DNA of 64,000 nt from assembly GCF_004104355.1 (NCBI RefSeq), contig NZ_RJLM01000005.1, positions 310,001 to 374,000 of the forward strand, given 5' to 3'. A model generated the notes under the pieces. It saw nothing but the letters and a program-made list of their open reading frames with translations, was not told the origin of the DNA and ran no database searches. Position numbers and translations under genes: made by a program. Shown here in pieces: positions 23,135 to 31,792 of this stretch. Position 1 is the first letter of the stretch, and the number at the start of each line of letters is the position of its first letter. This DNA comes from Photobacterium chitinilyticum. Lineage in GTDB: Bacteria; Pseudomonadota; Gammaproteobacteria; Enterobacterales; Vibrionaceae.

Positions 23135-23650
23135 GTGAAAAAACTTCTGCTACCCGCCTTGATACTGTTTTCAGTCACTGGTGCAAATTTAGCGATGGCT
23201 GACGGTAAAGAGAGCAAAGATAGGTCGATTGTCGGCCAAGTGGAGACAATCAAAGTTCACGAGCTAGATCTCGACTACAAAGCTCGGATTGATACTGGTG
23301 CTAAGACGACATCAATACACGCAACCAATATAAAAGTGACTGGCGAAGATAGCGACAGTGATGATATGCGAGATCACCTCGGAGAGACTGTTGAGTTTAC
23401 TTCTATAAACGAAAGCGGTGATAAAGCAACTTATAAAGGCAAAATTATCAAAGTTAGCAAGATTCGAAATGCCCAAGGGGTTGAGCGTCGTTATGCGGTG
23501 AAAATGGATTTAGGTTGGAACGGCGAGCATAAACGCGTCGCTGTTAATTTACGCGATAGAAGCAAACTTGACTATAAACTACTTATCGGCCGTAACTGGC
23601 TAAGTGGTGATTATTTGGTCGACGTTGACAAGCTTGACGAAGATGATTAA
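23135..23650 (+). CDS. Secreted retropepsin-like (Zn_protease/RimB-type) protein
   Basis: A 171-residue precursor with a Sec signal peptide (KKLLLPALILFSVTGANLAMA, about 2-22). The domain has ARIDTGAKTTSIHA (about 51-64), where DTGA is the aspartic-protease-like active site of the family PF05618, and ends LLIGRNWLSGDYLVDV with the typical IGRxxL motif. Members of this family are retropepsin-like enzymes, some linked to RimK-type pathways; this one is periplasmic, so it probably acts on envelope peptides. SD: TAGGAG. The C-terminal tail is acidic. Confidence 0.82.
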   Translation: MKKLLLPALILFSVTGANLAMADGKESKDRSIVGQVETIKVHELDLDYKARIDTGAKTTSIHATNIKVTGEDSDSDDMRDHLGETVEFTSINESGDKATYKGKIIKVSKIRNAQGVERRYAVKMDLGWNGEHKRVAVNLRDRSKLDYKLLIGRNWLSGDYLVDVDKLDEDD

Positions 23651-23654
23651 GTAC

Positions 23655-23680
23655 CAACTAAACGCCTTATATGGCGTTTA
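23655..23680. terminator. Perfect hairpin after the retropepsin-like gene
   Basis: ACTAAACGCC, loop TTATAT, GGCGTTTAGT: a 10-bp perfect stem between two convergent genes, 5 bases after the stop. It has no strong T-run on the plus strand but may act on both strands. Confidence 0.55.
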
Positions 23681-23709
23681 GTTGGCCTAAAAAACGTTAC
23701 CACCCTACG

Positions 23710-24072
23710 CTACTTTTGCTGTTTAAGCTTTTCTATAACAGCATCTAAGTGCTTTTTAATTGCAATGGGCGATCCTTTCAATAATCGTCCACGTAACATC
23801 ACGTACCATTCATTAGGCTTTCCACTGTCATTCATCAGCTTAAAGCCTTTATAGTCTTCGATTTTTTGATCTGCATGCTGGGGTTGAGAATCAACACCAG
23901 CAAATTTTTCAGGTGGCATAAATGCTTTCATATCACACCACCAGTCAATGCTTTTCTTAACCAGTGTCAGTTTACTTGCAACTGGACGCCCATTAATAAT
24001 GGTTTTCCAGCCATCTGGGTCACCAGTAGCATTTTCAATATTGTGTCCACGATGGAATATTCTTTTCTTCAT
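23710..24072 (-). CDS. DUF3319 protein
   Basis: A 120-residue protein of the Vibrionaceae DUF3319 kind: KRIFHRGHNIENATGD, then a repeat-like pair GWKTIINGRPVASKLTLVKKSIDWW and FKLMNDSGKPNEWYVMLRGRLLKGSPIAIKKHLD. The two halves resemble each other (NGR...VKK and RGR...IKK), so the protein may be two copies of one small fold. GAGGAG precedes the ATG at 24072. No function is known. Confidence 0.72.
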   Translation of the reverse strand: MKKRIFHRGHNIENATGDPDGWKTIINGRPVASKLTLVKKSIDWWCDMKAFMPPEKFAGVDSQPQHADQKIEDYKGFKLMNDSGKPNEWYVMLRGRLLKGSPIAIKKHLDAVIEKLKQQK

Positions 24073-24321
24073 CCACACTCCTCAACTAAGTTGAGTCAAA
24101 TCTCTGTACAAAAAACAAACATCAAATAAGAGTCTTATTAGGTAATAAGTATTGTTACAAAAACTCATAATATCCACTGTTATTGAAGCATTTCGTTGCT
24201 CATTTGTCTTCTTGATAAGCGTATAAATTTGTTGTTTGTGTGATTTTCTTCAGTATTTACTATGTAAAAAATTAAGATTGATATACTCTTGAAGTTATAG
24301 TGCACTAGAGCATCATTACTA

Positions 24322-25293
24322 ATGGCTAAAACAATTCCACCTATCGATAACAAAGAACAACAACATCTCAGTATCGAAGTATTCGAAAAGTTTATCGACT
24401 CAATCGAACCATGGAAAGAACTCACGCACCAACAATACGCAAAAAACACGCTAGTCGCATTCAAGAATGATTGGAACAACTTTGTCGCTTTCTGCTTGGA
24501 TAATAAAGTCTCGTGCTTACCCGCAACATCAGATACTGTTCACCGCTATATTGATTACATGTCCCGCTCTAGAAAGCTATCAAGCCTGAAACGTTACATA
24601 GTCACTATCAGCTTGGTTCATCGTTGTCATCGGCTAACCGACCCTTGTGCCCATACAGAAATACGGCTTGAGATGAAGAAACAACAACTAGAAAAGCATG
24701 ACGATTACCAAAATGCATCAGCCTTTCGTGATGAGCACTTGCAACGGCTTCTCGATAGCTTTGAGCTATCAACCAAAGTTAAAGACATCCGTGATATGGC
24801 TATATGGGCGGTAGCCTTTGAAGCAATGCTTAAACGCAGTGAACTCGCAGCTTTAAGTATTGAATCAATAGAGGTACATGCCAATGGCTTGGTTGATCTA
24901 TTGGTGTCCGATAGAACAATTGCCCTAAGCTCAGTATCGTCAAAGGCTTTACAACGTTGGCTTGTTGTTAGCATGATTTGTGATGGCTTTATATTCCGCC
25001 GTATTGACCGCCACAGTAACATTGGAGATCAACCTCTTGACCACTCGTCTATCTACCGAGTATTTCGGCGCGCTAGCGATGAATTAAATTTACCTGCATC
25101 AACCCTCTTTTCCGGCCAATCTCCACGTGTTGGTGCAGCCAAGGATTTAGCCGACTCAGGACTCTCTATTAGTGAAATTCAAGACCAAGGACGGTGGAAA
25201 AGCCCTGCAATGCCCGCTCAATATATTGGTAATACAGATCGTCATGACAAGGAAATTGCCAAATATGTAAAGCCTAAACCATGGGAAAAATAA
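24322..25293 (+). CDS. Tyrosine recombinase with altered HxxR box
   Basis: A 323-residue phage-integrase-family protein. An N-terminal SAM-like DNA-binding domain (about 15-120) is followed by the catalytic domain: Arg172 in LKRSELAAL, then the box QSPR (266-269; His of HxxR is Gln), GRWKSPAMPAQYIG with Trp292, and the nucleophile Tyr301. It is the SLRVG-type recombinase seen in many Vibrio and plasmid elements. No direct repeats or cargo mark an element around it. It stands 2.65 kb from dif but outside the prophage att sites, so it is not the prophage integrase. Loss of His may weaken but not abolish catalysis. Confidence 0.82.
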   Translation: MAKTIPPIDNKEQQHLSIEVFEKFIDSIEPWKELTHQQYAKNTLVAFKNDWNNFVAFCLDNKVSCLPATSDTVHRYIDYMSRSRKLSSLKRYIVTISLVHRCHRLTDPCAHTEIRLEMKKQQLEKHDDYQNASAFRDEHLQRLLDSFELSTKVKDIRDMAIWAVAFEAMLKRSELAALSIESIEVHANGLVDLLVSDRTIALSSVSSKALQRWLVVSMICDGFIFRRIDRHSNIGDQPLDHSSIYRVFRRASDELNLPASTLFSGQSPRVGAAKDLADSGLSISEIQDQGRWKSPAMPAQYIGNTDRHDKEIAKYVKPKPWEK

Positions 25294-25368
25294 GAATGGT
25301 GTATTAATTAGTTACAGATGCAAAGTTATAGGGCGTTAGAATGAGTAAAAGCATACGGTTCAACGCCT

Positions 25369-26007
25369 CTACTCTGTTGGACTATCAGCCCAGTGCTCTC
25401 GCGGGCCTCGTTGTAGATCGATAGGAAAAGTAATTCGCTCGAACAAATTCTGTAGCGGCTTAAGCTCGCCAAAATAGCCCATCTGATTGGCTTCGACCCA
25501 CTCTTTTAAGTTGATACCTTCCCAGCAGACTTCATAACCGGCATTGATAGCCAAGATTTCAAAGAAGATACGTTGTACTCTGCCATTACCCTCACGGAAC
25601 GGGTGGACAATATTGAGTTCACAGTAATAATGCGCCATGCGTTTAATAAAGCAATCAAACGCTAACCCAGAGAGGTGCTCTTCTTGCTCCAATTCGTTGA
25701 ATAATCTCTCGGCTTCGCGCTGGATATTAGCCATATGGCAAAAACGTGTTTGTCCTTTGGTAATATCAACTTGGCGAATTTGCCCAGCCCAGGCATACAA
25801 ATCTTGGAATAGGTGCTGGTGAATTTTTTGCAGGTACGCGAGGTTGAACTGATCAAACTCAGGTTCAAAGTGCTCAGCTCGGACTCGGGTAAAATCTCTT
25901 TCAGCGAGTTCAAGCTCGTCTTCATCCTTAATCGACAAACGATTCTTAAGGATCGATGTACCGGGATAACAATCCGGGTCCTGATTTACACCATATTTAT
26001 CTCGCAT
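25369..26007 (-). CDS. fic: Fic-domain AMP-transferase toxin
   Basis: A 212-residue Fic protein with the complete catalytic motif HPFREGNGR (135-143) and the upstream flap region (DITKGQTRFCHMANIQ, about 81-96). Such enzymes transfer AMP (or similar) to target proteins such as gyrase and topoisomerase IV. It overlaps the upstream antitoxin gene by 11 bases. The pair matches the E. coli fic-yhfG locus: class I Fic, held inactive by a separate antitoxin with the inhibitory helix. Length is near the usual 200 residues. Confidence 0.9.
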   Translation of the reverse strand: MRDKYGVNQDPDCYPGTSILKNRLSIKDEDELELAERDFTRVRAEHFEPEFDQFNLAYLQKIHQHLFQDLYAWAGQIRQVDITKGQTRFCHMANIQREAERLFNELEQEEHLSGLAFDCFIKRMAHYYCELNIVHPFREGNGRVQRIFFEILAINAGYEVCWEGINLKEWVEANQMGYFGELKPLQNLFERITFPIDLQRGPREHWADSPTE

Positions 26008-26170
26008 ATCGCTGTTTCAATCTGGCAATTTTAACGGATTCAGTTGATCGGTCTATGTCACTATCCATTTTTGCTGGCTCAACATCGAAACCTTCCAGTT
26101 GTAGGCTCGCCCTGTAATTTCGGGCTCGTAGAGCTTTAAAACGCTCACACTTTTGTTTCGTTGTCAGCAT
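25997..26170 (-). CDS. yhfG: YhfG-type antitoxin of the Fic toxin
   Basis: A 57-residue protein, ATG at 26170 to TAA at 25997-25999, overlapping fic by 11 bases. Sequence TKQKCERFKALRARNYRAS followed by LEGFDV resembles E. coli YhfG (55 residues, TDKQK...RNRNFQASRRLEG), the antitoxin that blocks Fic. Basic N-terminus and helical C-terminus (IARLKQRYAR). Confidence 0.8.
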   Translation of the reverse strand: MLTTKQKCERFKALRARNYRASLQLEGFDVEPAKMDSDIDRSTESVKIARLKQRYAR

Positions 26171-26232
26171 AGTTTTCCTTTCTCACTTCTATACCCAGTA
26201 TTACATCTCCAGACAGAATCGCCAATGCAGCA

Positions 26233-26256
26233 GTTAGGGGAACCGAGCCCCCTAAC
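26233..26256 (-). terminator. Hairpin downstream of ddl
   Basis: GTTAGGGG, 8-base loop, CCCCTAAC, 14 bases past the ddl stop. There is no T-run; terminator status is weak. Confidence 0.35.
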
Positions 26257-26269
26257 CATCACTTACCTA

Positions 26270-27262
26270 TTAAATGGCTGCGGCTTTAATCGCTTGCTCT
26301 AGGTATGCCCCGAATTTATGGCCGTTGTGTTCTAACATCTTAGGGAACATAGATATTGGCGTCATACCGGGGAATGTGTTGATTTCGTTTAGCAAAATCT
26401 CGTCATTTTCACTTAGAAAGAAATCAATCCGAGACAAATCTTTCAGTTTCATCTGCACAAAAGCCTTACGTGCATAGGTACGGATCTGCTCAACTTGTAC
26501 ATCAGTCAAACCAGGTGCTTCAACAGTTGTCGTTGAGTGGCTATCTGAACTGTACTTTTCTTCGTAAGTGTAAAACTTATCATCCGGACAAGATACTTCA
26601 CCGGGTTTTGTAATCACCAACTCATCACCATACTGATACGCTGCTATTTCTAGCTCACGCGGCTTAATCGCTTTTTCGATCAACACTTGTTCGGAATACG
26701 AGAATGCCTTGTTCACCGCATCGGCCAGCTCTGCCTTGCTTGCAACATGATAACAACCCACGGATGACCCCTGACAAGCGGCCTTGATAAAAACCTTACC
26801 CCACTTCTCTAGTGCGACCTCGGCCTGAGCATGGGTATCTTCGTTATTTTCGCTGAGGAATACGTAAGGCGTATTCGGGATATTGAGTGCATCAAACCAG
26901 AGTTTCGTCGTGATTTTATTGAAGCAGTTTGTACTGGCCTCTGCACCGCAACCAAAGTACGGCAGTTTCGCCATATCTAAAAATGATTGGAGATCACCGG
27001 TTTCACCCGGATAGCCGTGAACACACGGGATCACATAGTTGATTTGAGTTTTTTGGTCGCCGACTTGTAGTGAACGGTCAAGGTTTAGCTGACAATGCGA
27101 ACCTTCGCTATCAAACCAACCGTTCTCTTTCATCTCGACGCGGGTGTAAGTAATGTCATCAATCTGCTGGAGCTGCTGTTCGATAAAGTTAGCAGAAACG
27201 AGAGAAACTTCATGCTCGGCACTTCCGCCGCCGCACAGTAATAAAACATGGATTGAGCTCAT
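26270..27262 (-). CDS. ddl: D-alanine--D-alanine ligase
   Basis: A 330-residue ATP-grasp ligase joining two D-Ala for peptidoglycan precursors in the cytoplasm. Seen are the N-terminal GGGSAEHEVSLVSA, the HGYPGETGDLQ loop, the ATP-grasp IKAACQGSSVGCYHV and KPRELEIAAY, and the C-terminal metal-binding RIDFFL...LLNEINTFPGMTPIS. All catalytic features are intact. It stands alone, not in the mur cluster, as in other Vibrionaceae that have a separate ddl. The ATG at 27262 (MSSIHVLLL) is chosen over one two codons upstream. Confidence 0.93.
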   Translation of the reverse strand: MSSIHVLLLCGGGSAEHEVSLVSANFIEQQLQQIDDITYTRVEMKENGWFDSEGSHCQLNLDRSLQVGDQKTQINYVIPCVHGYPGETGDLQSFLDMAKLPYFGCGAEASTNCFNKITTKLWFDALNIPNTPYVFLSENNEDTHAQAEVALEKWGKVFIKAACQGSSVGCYHVASKAELADAVNKAFSYSEQVLIEKAIKPRELEIAAYQYGDELVITKPGEVSCPDDKFYTYEEKYSSDSHSTTTVEAPGLTDVQVEQIRTYARKAFVQMKLKDLSRIDFFLSENDEILLNEINTFPGMTPISMFPKMLEHNGHKFGAYLEQAIKAAAI

Positions 27263-27587
27263 TATCATCCCTTGTAGTACAAACTGACAGACATTGTCTT
27301 GTCAGCCATCATTTGTCGCAGCTTAACGTCGATGCACACAACCGGCATCTAACGCGCAAGCTATAATTCTGTCTCAATAGTAATAAAAAAAAAGGAAATA
27401 GTGCACCTTACATAGCAACTATCAGTCAAATATTTCAATAATCTGACAAAGATTAACCACAAAATCCACCGGAGCACCCCCTATCCGCAGTTATCCGCCA
27501 AAAAGGTCATTCTGAATAGTGAAGATAGCTGCAGCCAATACCTGAGCGATATAAAAAAGAGAGCCAAAATGCTCTCTTTTTAGTGGA
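27263..27587. other. Intergenic region between ddl and the SPOR lipoprotein
   Basis: 325 bases. It holds the ddl promoter region on the left part (not resolved) and the terminator of the SPOR gene at 27555-27580. No gene was seen. Confidence 0.5.
27555..27580 (-). terminator. Terminator of the SPOR lipoprotein gene
   Basis: AAAAGAGAGC, loop CAAAAT, GCTCTCTTTT: a 10-bp stem with a built-in T-run on the leftward strand, 7 bases after the stop. Confidence 0.75.
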
Positions 27588-28169
27588 CTAGTTTAGCTTG
27601 GTCAGCTTTGGTGTTGATGATGATTTAATCTCATTAAGACTTCGGATAAATGGACCATAGTCTTTTACATCGTTTGGTAGTGCTGCTAATGCCTGTTTCG
27701 CTTGCTCGCGAGTGTCATAGTGACCATATAACAAGGTATACCAAGGCAAGCCTTGAAGCTCTTTCTTATTCATCCAAACTGGCTGGTTCGAAGGCAGTTT
27801 ATTCATATAAGGCCTGAAGCCTCTGTTATGACTTAATGCGAGCACCTGAATAGTATAGCCATCAGACGCGACCTTTGAATATTTGTAAGCTGGCTTCTGT
27901 TTTTTAGGCGCTTGCTTTTTAACCATTTTTTCTTGCGGATGTTGAGGCGTTATTTTCACAACCTGTCTTACCGGTTTAGGCTTAACGGCTTCCTCTGCCA
28001 CAGCGATTACTGTTTTTTCAGTTTTCACTTTTTGCATATGCTCTAGTGAGCGAATCTGTTCTGCCGTGTAACTTTCTTCGGATGAAGAGGTTACAATCTG
28101 CATGTTTTCATTGTCTGACGCACACCCGGCTAGTACCGTTACTACGGCGAACACGGCGATTTTCTTCAT
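27588..28169 (-). CDS. SPOR-domain lipoprotein (larger paralogue)
   Basis: A 193-residue precursor; the start at 28169 gives a proper lipoprotein signal (MKKIAVFAVVTVLAGCAS, Cys16). A charged Lys/Pro-rich linker (about 60-105) leads to a C-terminal SPOR-like fold (GYTIQVLALSHNRGFRPYM ... PWYTLLYGHYDTREQAKQALAALP ... GPFIRSLNEI). SPOR domains bind septal, denuded peptidoglycan; the lipid anchor places it in the outer or inner membrane. A shorter paralogue is at 43447-43851. Homologues in Vibrio are often near damage- or division-related loci. Confidence 0.82.
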   Translation of the reverse strand: MKKIAVFAVVTVLAGCASDNENMQIVTSSSEESYTAEQIRSLEHMQKVKTEKTVIAVAEEAVKPKPVRQVVKITPQHPQEKMVKKQAPKKQKPAYKYSKVASDGYTIQVLALSHNRGFRPYMNKLPSNQPVWMNKKELQGLPWYTLLYGHYDTREQAKQALAALPNDVKDYGPFIRSLNEIKSSSTPKLTKLN

Positions 28170-28320
28170 TATAACTCTGCCAAATAAAATCTCTTCTCTC
28201 ATTTTGCCGTTGCTTTTTACCCCAATCAACCCTTACTTTACGATAGATCAATAACTATCAGTCATTGGTCACATGATTCCGATGTAAAATACCCCATTCT
28301 TCCTGCTTCTGGAGCTATAA

Positions 28321-28830
28321 ATGGCCGATCCGCATATTCAAAGTCAACTGGACAGCCTGGATAAATTAACAGTTATTCTTTATCGCGGTGCACTTACTGC
28401 CTCGGCAGCTATCATGTTGTTAATGGTCTGGGGGTCAAGTTTTGCAATTTCTGCAATGGTTGTGGCCGCTCTTATTGCTGCATGTACTGTACATATTTAC
28501 GATAAACGTTTTCGGTGGTTAATCGTTGGCAGCGGGATGTTTGCCTCTATTTGGCTGACACTTGATATCTGGCCACCTCTTGCTCTTGGTGCCGCTTTAT
28601 TTACTTTTAGTGCTTTGGCAATCAAAGAGTATTTCTGCTTTAGACTCAAAATATTAACGCTAACGCCACTAACACTTGCCGCTTTTTGGTTCTGTTTTGC
28701 CTTTGGACAGGAACAAATCAGTATTGCTTTTGGCATTATCGGTGCAATTTTATTAGCGACAGCTGCGATCGCAAAATGGCGAATGCCAATTCATTACGAT
28801 ATCGGTGATAAGAGCCGCTACCAAGTCTAA
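28321..28830 (+). CDS. Integral membrane protein (DUF2301-like)
   Basis: A 169-residue protein with about five or six transmembrane helices (AIMLLMVWGSSFAIS, MVVAALIAACTVHI, LIVGSGMFASIWLTL, LALGAALFTFSAL, and two near the C-terminus) and the sequence IKEYFCFRLKILTLTPL that I associate with DUF2301. No catalytic motif. Stands alone, upstream of the acetyltransferase gene on the same strand by 174 bases. Confidence 0.65.
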   Translation: MADPHIQSQLDSLDKLTVILYRGALTASAAIMLLMVWGSSFAISAMVVAALIAACTVHIYDKRFRWLIVGSGMFASIWLTLDIWPPLALGAALFTFSALAIKEYFCFRLKILTLTPLTLAAFWFCFAFGQEQISIAFGIIGAILLATAAIAKWRMPIHYDIGDKSRYQV

Positions 28831-29004
28831 CAAACTCCAGGCGCTGTGGTGGCCATTGGCAAACGCAGCGTCCAACATTTCTTTGTTAAAAAGTCCGCTG
28901 AATCAAACAACTCGCCATTGATCACAGCTCACAAACTTTAATCAGAAACTCCAATCATCATCCGTTAGACTCTGGTATAACTCTCATTAATGTCGGGTGA
29001 AGTT

Positions 29005-31698
29005 ATGGATGGACTGGACAAACTACTCAAGCCAAAATCAATCACGGTGATTGGTGCATCAGACAGCCCTAATCGGGCGGGAAACGTTGTCATAAGAAAT
29101 TTGCTTTCAGGTAGTTTCCACGGGCCTATCATGCCTGTCACTCCAAAATATGATGCCGTAGCAGGCGTCCTAGCCTACCCGACTATTGCCAGCCTGCCTC
29201 GCATCCCTGATTTAGCGATTGTCTGTACCAATGCACATCGCAATGTCGACATAGTCCGTCAACTGGGTGATAAAGGCGTAAAAGTTGCTATCGTACTTGC
29301 CGCTGGCATGAACAGCGATTTTGACGGTAACGGAGAAACTGAAGAAGCCCGCATGTATGCGGTTGCAAAACAGTATGGTATGCGCCTTGTTGGTCCAAAC
29401 AGTATGGGGTTAATTCTACCCTGGCTCAATCTAAATGCATCATTTTCACCGGTAGCGGCCAACAGGGGCAACATCGCCTTTGTTTCACAATCAGCAGCCG
29501 TCTGCACCACGATCCTTGACTGGGCCAAAGATAAGAGCCTCGGTTTTTCCACTTTTCTCTCTCTGGGTGATGCGTGCGATATTAACTTTGCCGAACTACT
29601 CGACTCACTTTGCCGCGACAGTAAAACCGAGGCCATTCTTTTATATGTAGATTCTATCAAAGATGCGCGTCGTTTTATGTCTGCCGCACGTGCAGCAGCC
29701 CGCAACCGACGGATCCTCGTTCTAAAAAGCGGGCGGACCCGAGCAGGAGCAGCTGCTGCGCACCTGCATACAGGCGGAGATATCGGTCTCGATGCAGTCT
29801 ACGATGCGGCAATTCGCCGTTCAGGTATGTTACGGGTACACAATACCCATGAACTGTTCGCGGCCGTTGAAACGCTGGCCCATTCAGTCCCTCTGCGCGG
29901 AGAGCGGCTTGCTATCATCACCAATGGCGGAGGCCCGGCCATTATGGCTGTCGACGCCCTCTCTGATCGCGGAGGAAAGCTCGCAGCACTTAGTGAAGAG
30001 ACAACTGAAAAACTCTCTGAAGTGCTTCCTGCCTGTTGGTCTCACTCCAATCCTGTCGATATCATTGGTGATGCAGACATTAATCGCTATGAGAAAGCGA
30101 TTCGAATTTTGTTAGACAGCGATGATTTCGATGCGCTGCTTATTATGCACTCTCCTTCCGCTATCGCCCCCGGTCATGAAACGGCCAAGCGCTTGGCACA
30201 TGTTCTTCAGTCCCATCCCCGTACCAAACGCTTCAATATCTTAAGTAACTGGGCTGGCGAAAATGAAGCGGCCGTTTCTCGGCAAATTTTTACTGAGGCA
30301 GGCTTTCCTGCCTATCGAACCCCAGAAAGCGCCGTCTCAGCCTTCATGCATTTGGTCGAGTACCGCCGAAACCAGAAGCAACTGATGGAAACGCCCCTTT
30401 CTTTCGGTGAAATTCAAGCCAATCCTCGGCATGTCCATGACGTTTTAAATCACTTGCTGGCGCAAGGGGTCTCTGAGCTAGAAACCCATGAAGTCCGTCC
30501 TGTACTTGAAAGCTACGGTTTCAACACGTTACCAACCTGGATAGCAACCGATCCTGCCGAAGCCGCACATATTGCCGAGCAGATTGGCTATCCGGTTGCG
30601 GTAAAACTACGCTCCCCCGATATCCGCCATAAATCTGAAGTACATGGTGTAATGCTACATTTGCGGACTGCGGCAGAAGTCGCCAATAGTGCCCAGGCTA
30701 TTTTAGATCGGGTCTCGCTGAACTATCCGATCGCCCAAATTGACGGCCTTTTAGTCCAGCGGATGGCAAAACGTTCAGGTGCACAAGAACTTCGCATCTC
30801 TGTTCATAATGATTCGGTCTTTGGTCCGGTGATCATGATGGGTGAAGATGCGGCCGAATGGGATATCCACAAAGATGCAGCAGTCGCGATCCCACCGCTT
30901 AATATGGCACTGGCGCGCTATATGGTGATTAATGCCATAAAGACAGGCAAGATCAAGCAACGCAGCCTGCCAGAACGAATTGACATACCGGCGCTGTGCA
31001 AGCTGCTGGTTAAGATTTCCCAGCTAATCATTGACTGCCCTGAGATTGTTAGCTTCGACATTCACCCTCTGCTGGCCTCTGGTGATGAAATGACCGTCAT
31101 TGACGCCTCGATGAGCATTAAACAGTTTGATGGTGATAAGCAGATACGCTTGGCCATTCGTCCTTACCCCAAAGAGTATGAAGAACAAGTCACGCTAAAA
31201 AACGGCTCGTCTATCCTGCTTCGCCCAATCTTGCCGGAAGATGAACCAAAGCATAAGTCCTTTATTTCTAAGGTGTCAGTCGATGATTTGTACCGTCGCT
31301 TTTTCTCCGATGTCGGTGAATTAAATCATGAAGCACTGGCTAACCTGACACAGATTGATTACGACCGGGAAATGGCCTTTGTCGCGACACGTCAGATCAC
31401 TCTGGAAAATGGCGAGGAAGAAGAAGTGATTATTGGGGTAACTCGAGCCTTGTCAGACCCCGAAAACGAGGAGGCAGAGTTTGCGATTCTAGTTCGTTCT
31501 GACTTAAAAGGTGTCGGACTTGGCCGTATATTGATGAACAAGATCATTAGTTATTGCAAACAGCGTGGGCTCCAGCGGATATCGGGAATGACGATGCCAT
31601 CGAACCGCGGCATGATCATGCTGGCCCAAAAAGTCGGCTTTGAAATTGATATTCAGATGGAAGACGGAGTCGTGGAAATGCTCTTGCCGCTCAAGTAG
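29005..31698 (+). CDS. yfiQ: PatZ/YfiQ-like protein lysine acetyltransferase (ACD-GNAT fusion)
   Basis: An 897-residue fusion. Residues about 5-460 resemble acyl-CoA synthetase (NDP-forming) alpha parts with a CoA-binding start (LLKPKSITVIGASDSPNRAGNVV) and SQSAAVCTTILDW; an ATP-grasp-like part follows (about 485-700, with GYPVAVKLRSPDIRHKSEVHGV); the C-terminal about 160 residues are a GNAT domain (LVRSDLKGVGLGRILMNKII, Q/RxxGxG/A box). This is the architecture of E. coli PatZ (886 residues), which acetylates Acs lysines and responds to cAMP in enterics. ATG at 29005 has GGTGAAG upstream; 28990 is an alternative in-frame start. Confidence 0.9.
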   Translation: MDGLDKLLKPKSITVIGASDSPNRAGNVVIRNLLSGSFHGPIMPVTPKYDAVAGVLAYPTIASLPRIPDLAIVCTNAHRNVDIVRQLGDKGVKVAIVLAAGMNSDFDGNGETEEARMYAVAKQYGMRLVGPNSMGLILPWLNLNASFSPVAANRGNIAFVSQSAAVCTTILDWAKDKSLGFSTFLSLGDACDINFAELLDSLCRDSKTEAILLYVDSIKDARRFMSAARAAARNRRILVLKSGRTRAGAAAAHLHTGGDIGLDAVYDAAIRRSGMLRVHNTHELFAAVETLAHSVPLRGERLAIITNGGGPAIMAVDALSDRGGKLAALSEETTEKLSEVLPACWSHSNPVDIIGDADINRYEKAIRILLDSDDFDALLIMHSPSAIAPGHETAKRLAHVLQSHPRTKRFNILSNWAGENEAAVSRQIFTEAGFPAYRTPESAVSAFMHLVEYRRNQKQLMETPLSFGEIQANPRHVHDVLNHLLAQGVSELETHEVRPVLESYGFNTLPTWIATDPAEAAHIAEQIGYPVAVKLRSPDIRHKSEVHGVMLHLRTAAEVANSAQAILDRVSLNYPIAQIDGLLVQRMAKRSGAQELRISVHNDSVFGPVIMMGEDAAEWDIHKDAAVAIPPLNMALARYMVINAIKTGKIKQRSLPERIDIPALCKLLVKISQLIIDCPEIVSFDIHPLLASGDEMTVIDASMSIKQFDGDKQIRLAIRPYPKEYEEQVTLKNGSSILLRPILPEDEPKHKSFISKVSVDDLYRRFFSDVGELNHEALANLTQIDYDREMAFVATRQITLENGEEEEVIIGVTRALSDPENEEAEFAILVRSDLKGVGLGRILMNKIISYCKQRGLQRISGMTMPSNRGMIMLAQKVGFEIDIQMEDGVVEMLLPLK

Positions 31699-31726
31699 CC
31701 TCATTAATAAATAGCTGACCTCGAAG

Positions 31727-31764
31727 AGAATAATGGCGATAGCATGGCGCCATTATTCTTTCTG
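31727..31764. terminator. Bidirectional terminator between yfiQ-like and LysR genes
   Basis: AGAATAATGGCG, 9-base loop, CGCCATTATTCT followed by TTTCT: a 12-bp perfect stem between convergent genes. Confidence 0.75.
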
Positions 31765-31792
31765 ATCTCTTTACCTATAACCCGTTTAACTC

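Noticed and set aside
24322-25293. The tyrosine recombinase as the prophage's integrase
   Set aside because: It lies outside both attachment sites, the sites are dif-type (XerCD), and the host carries XerC/XerD for them.
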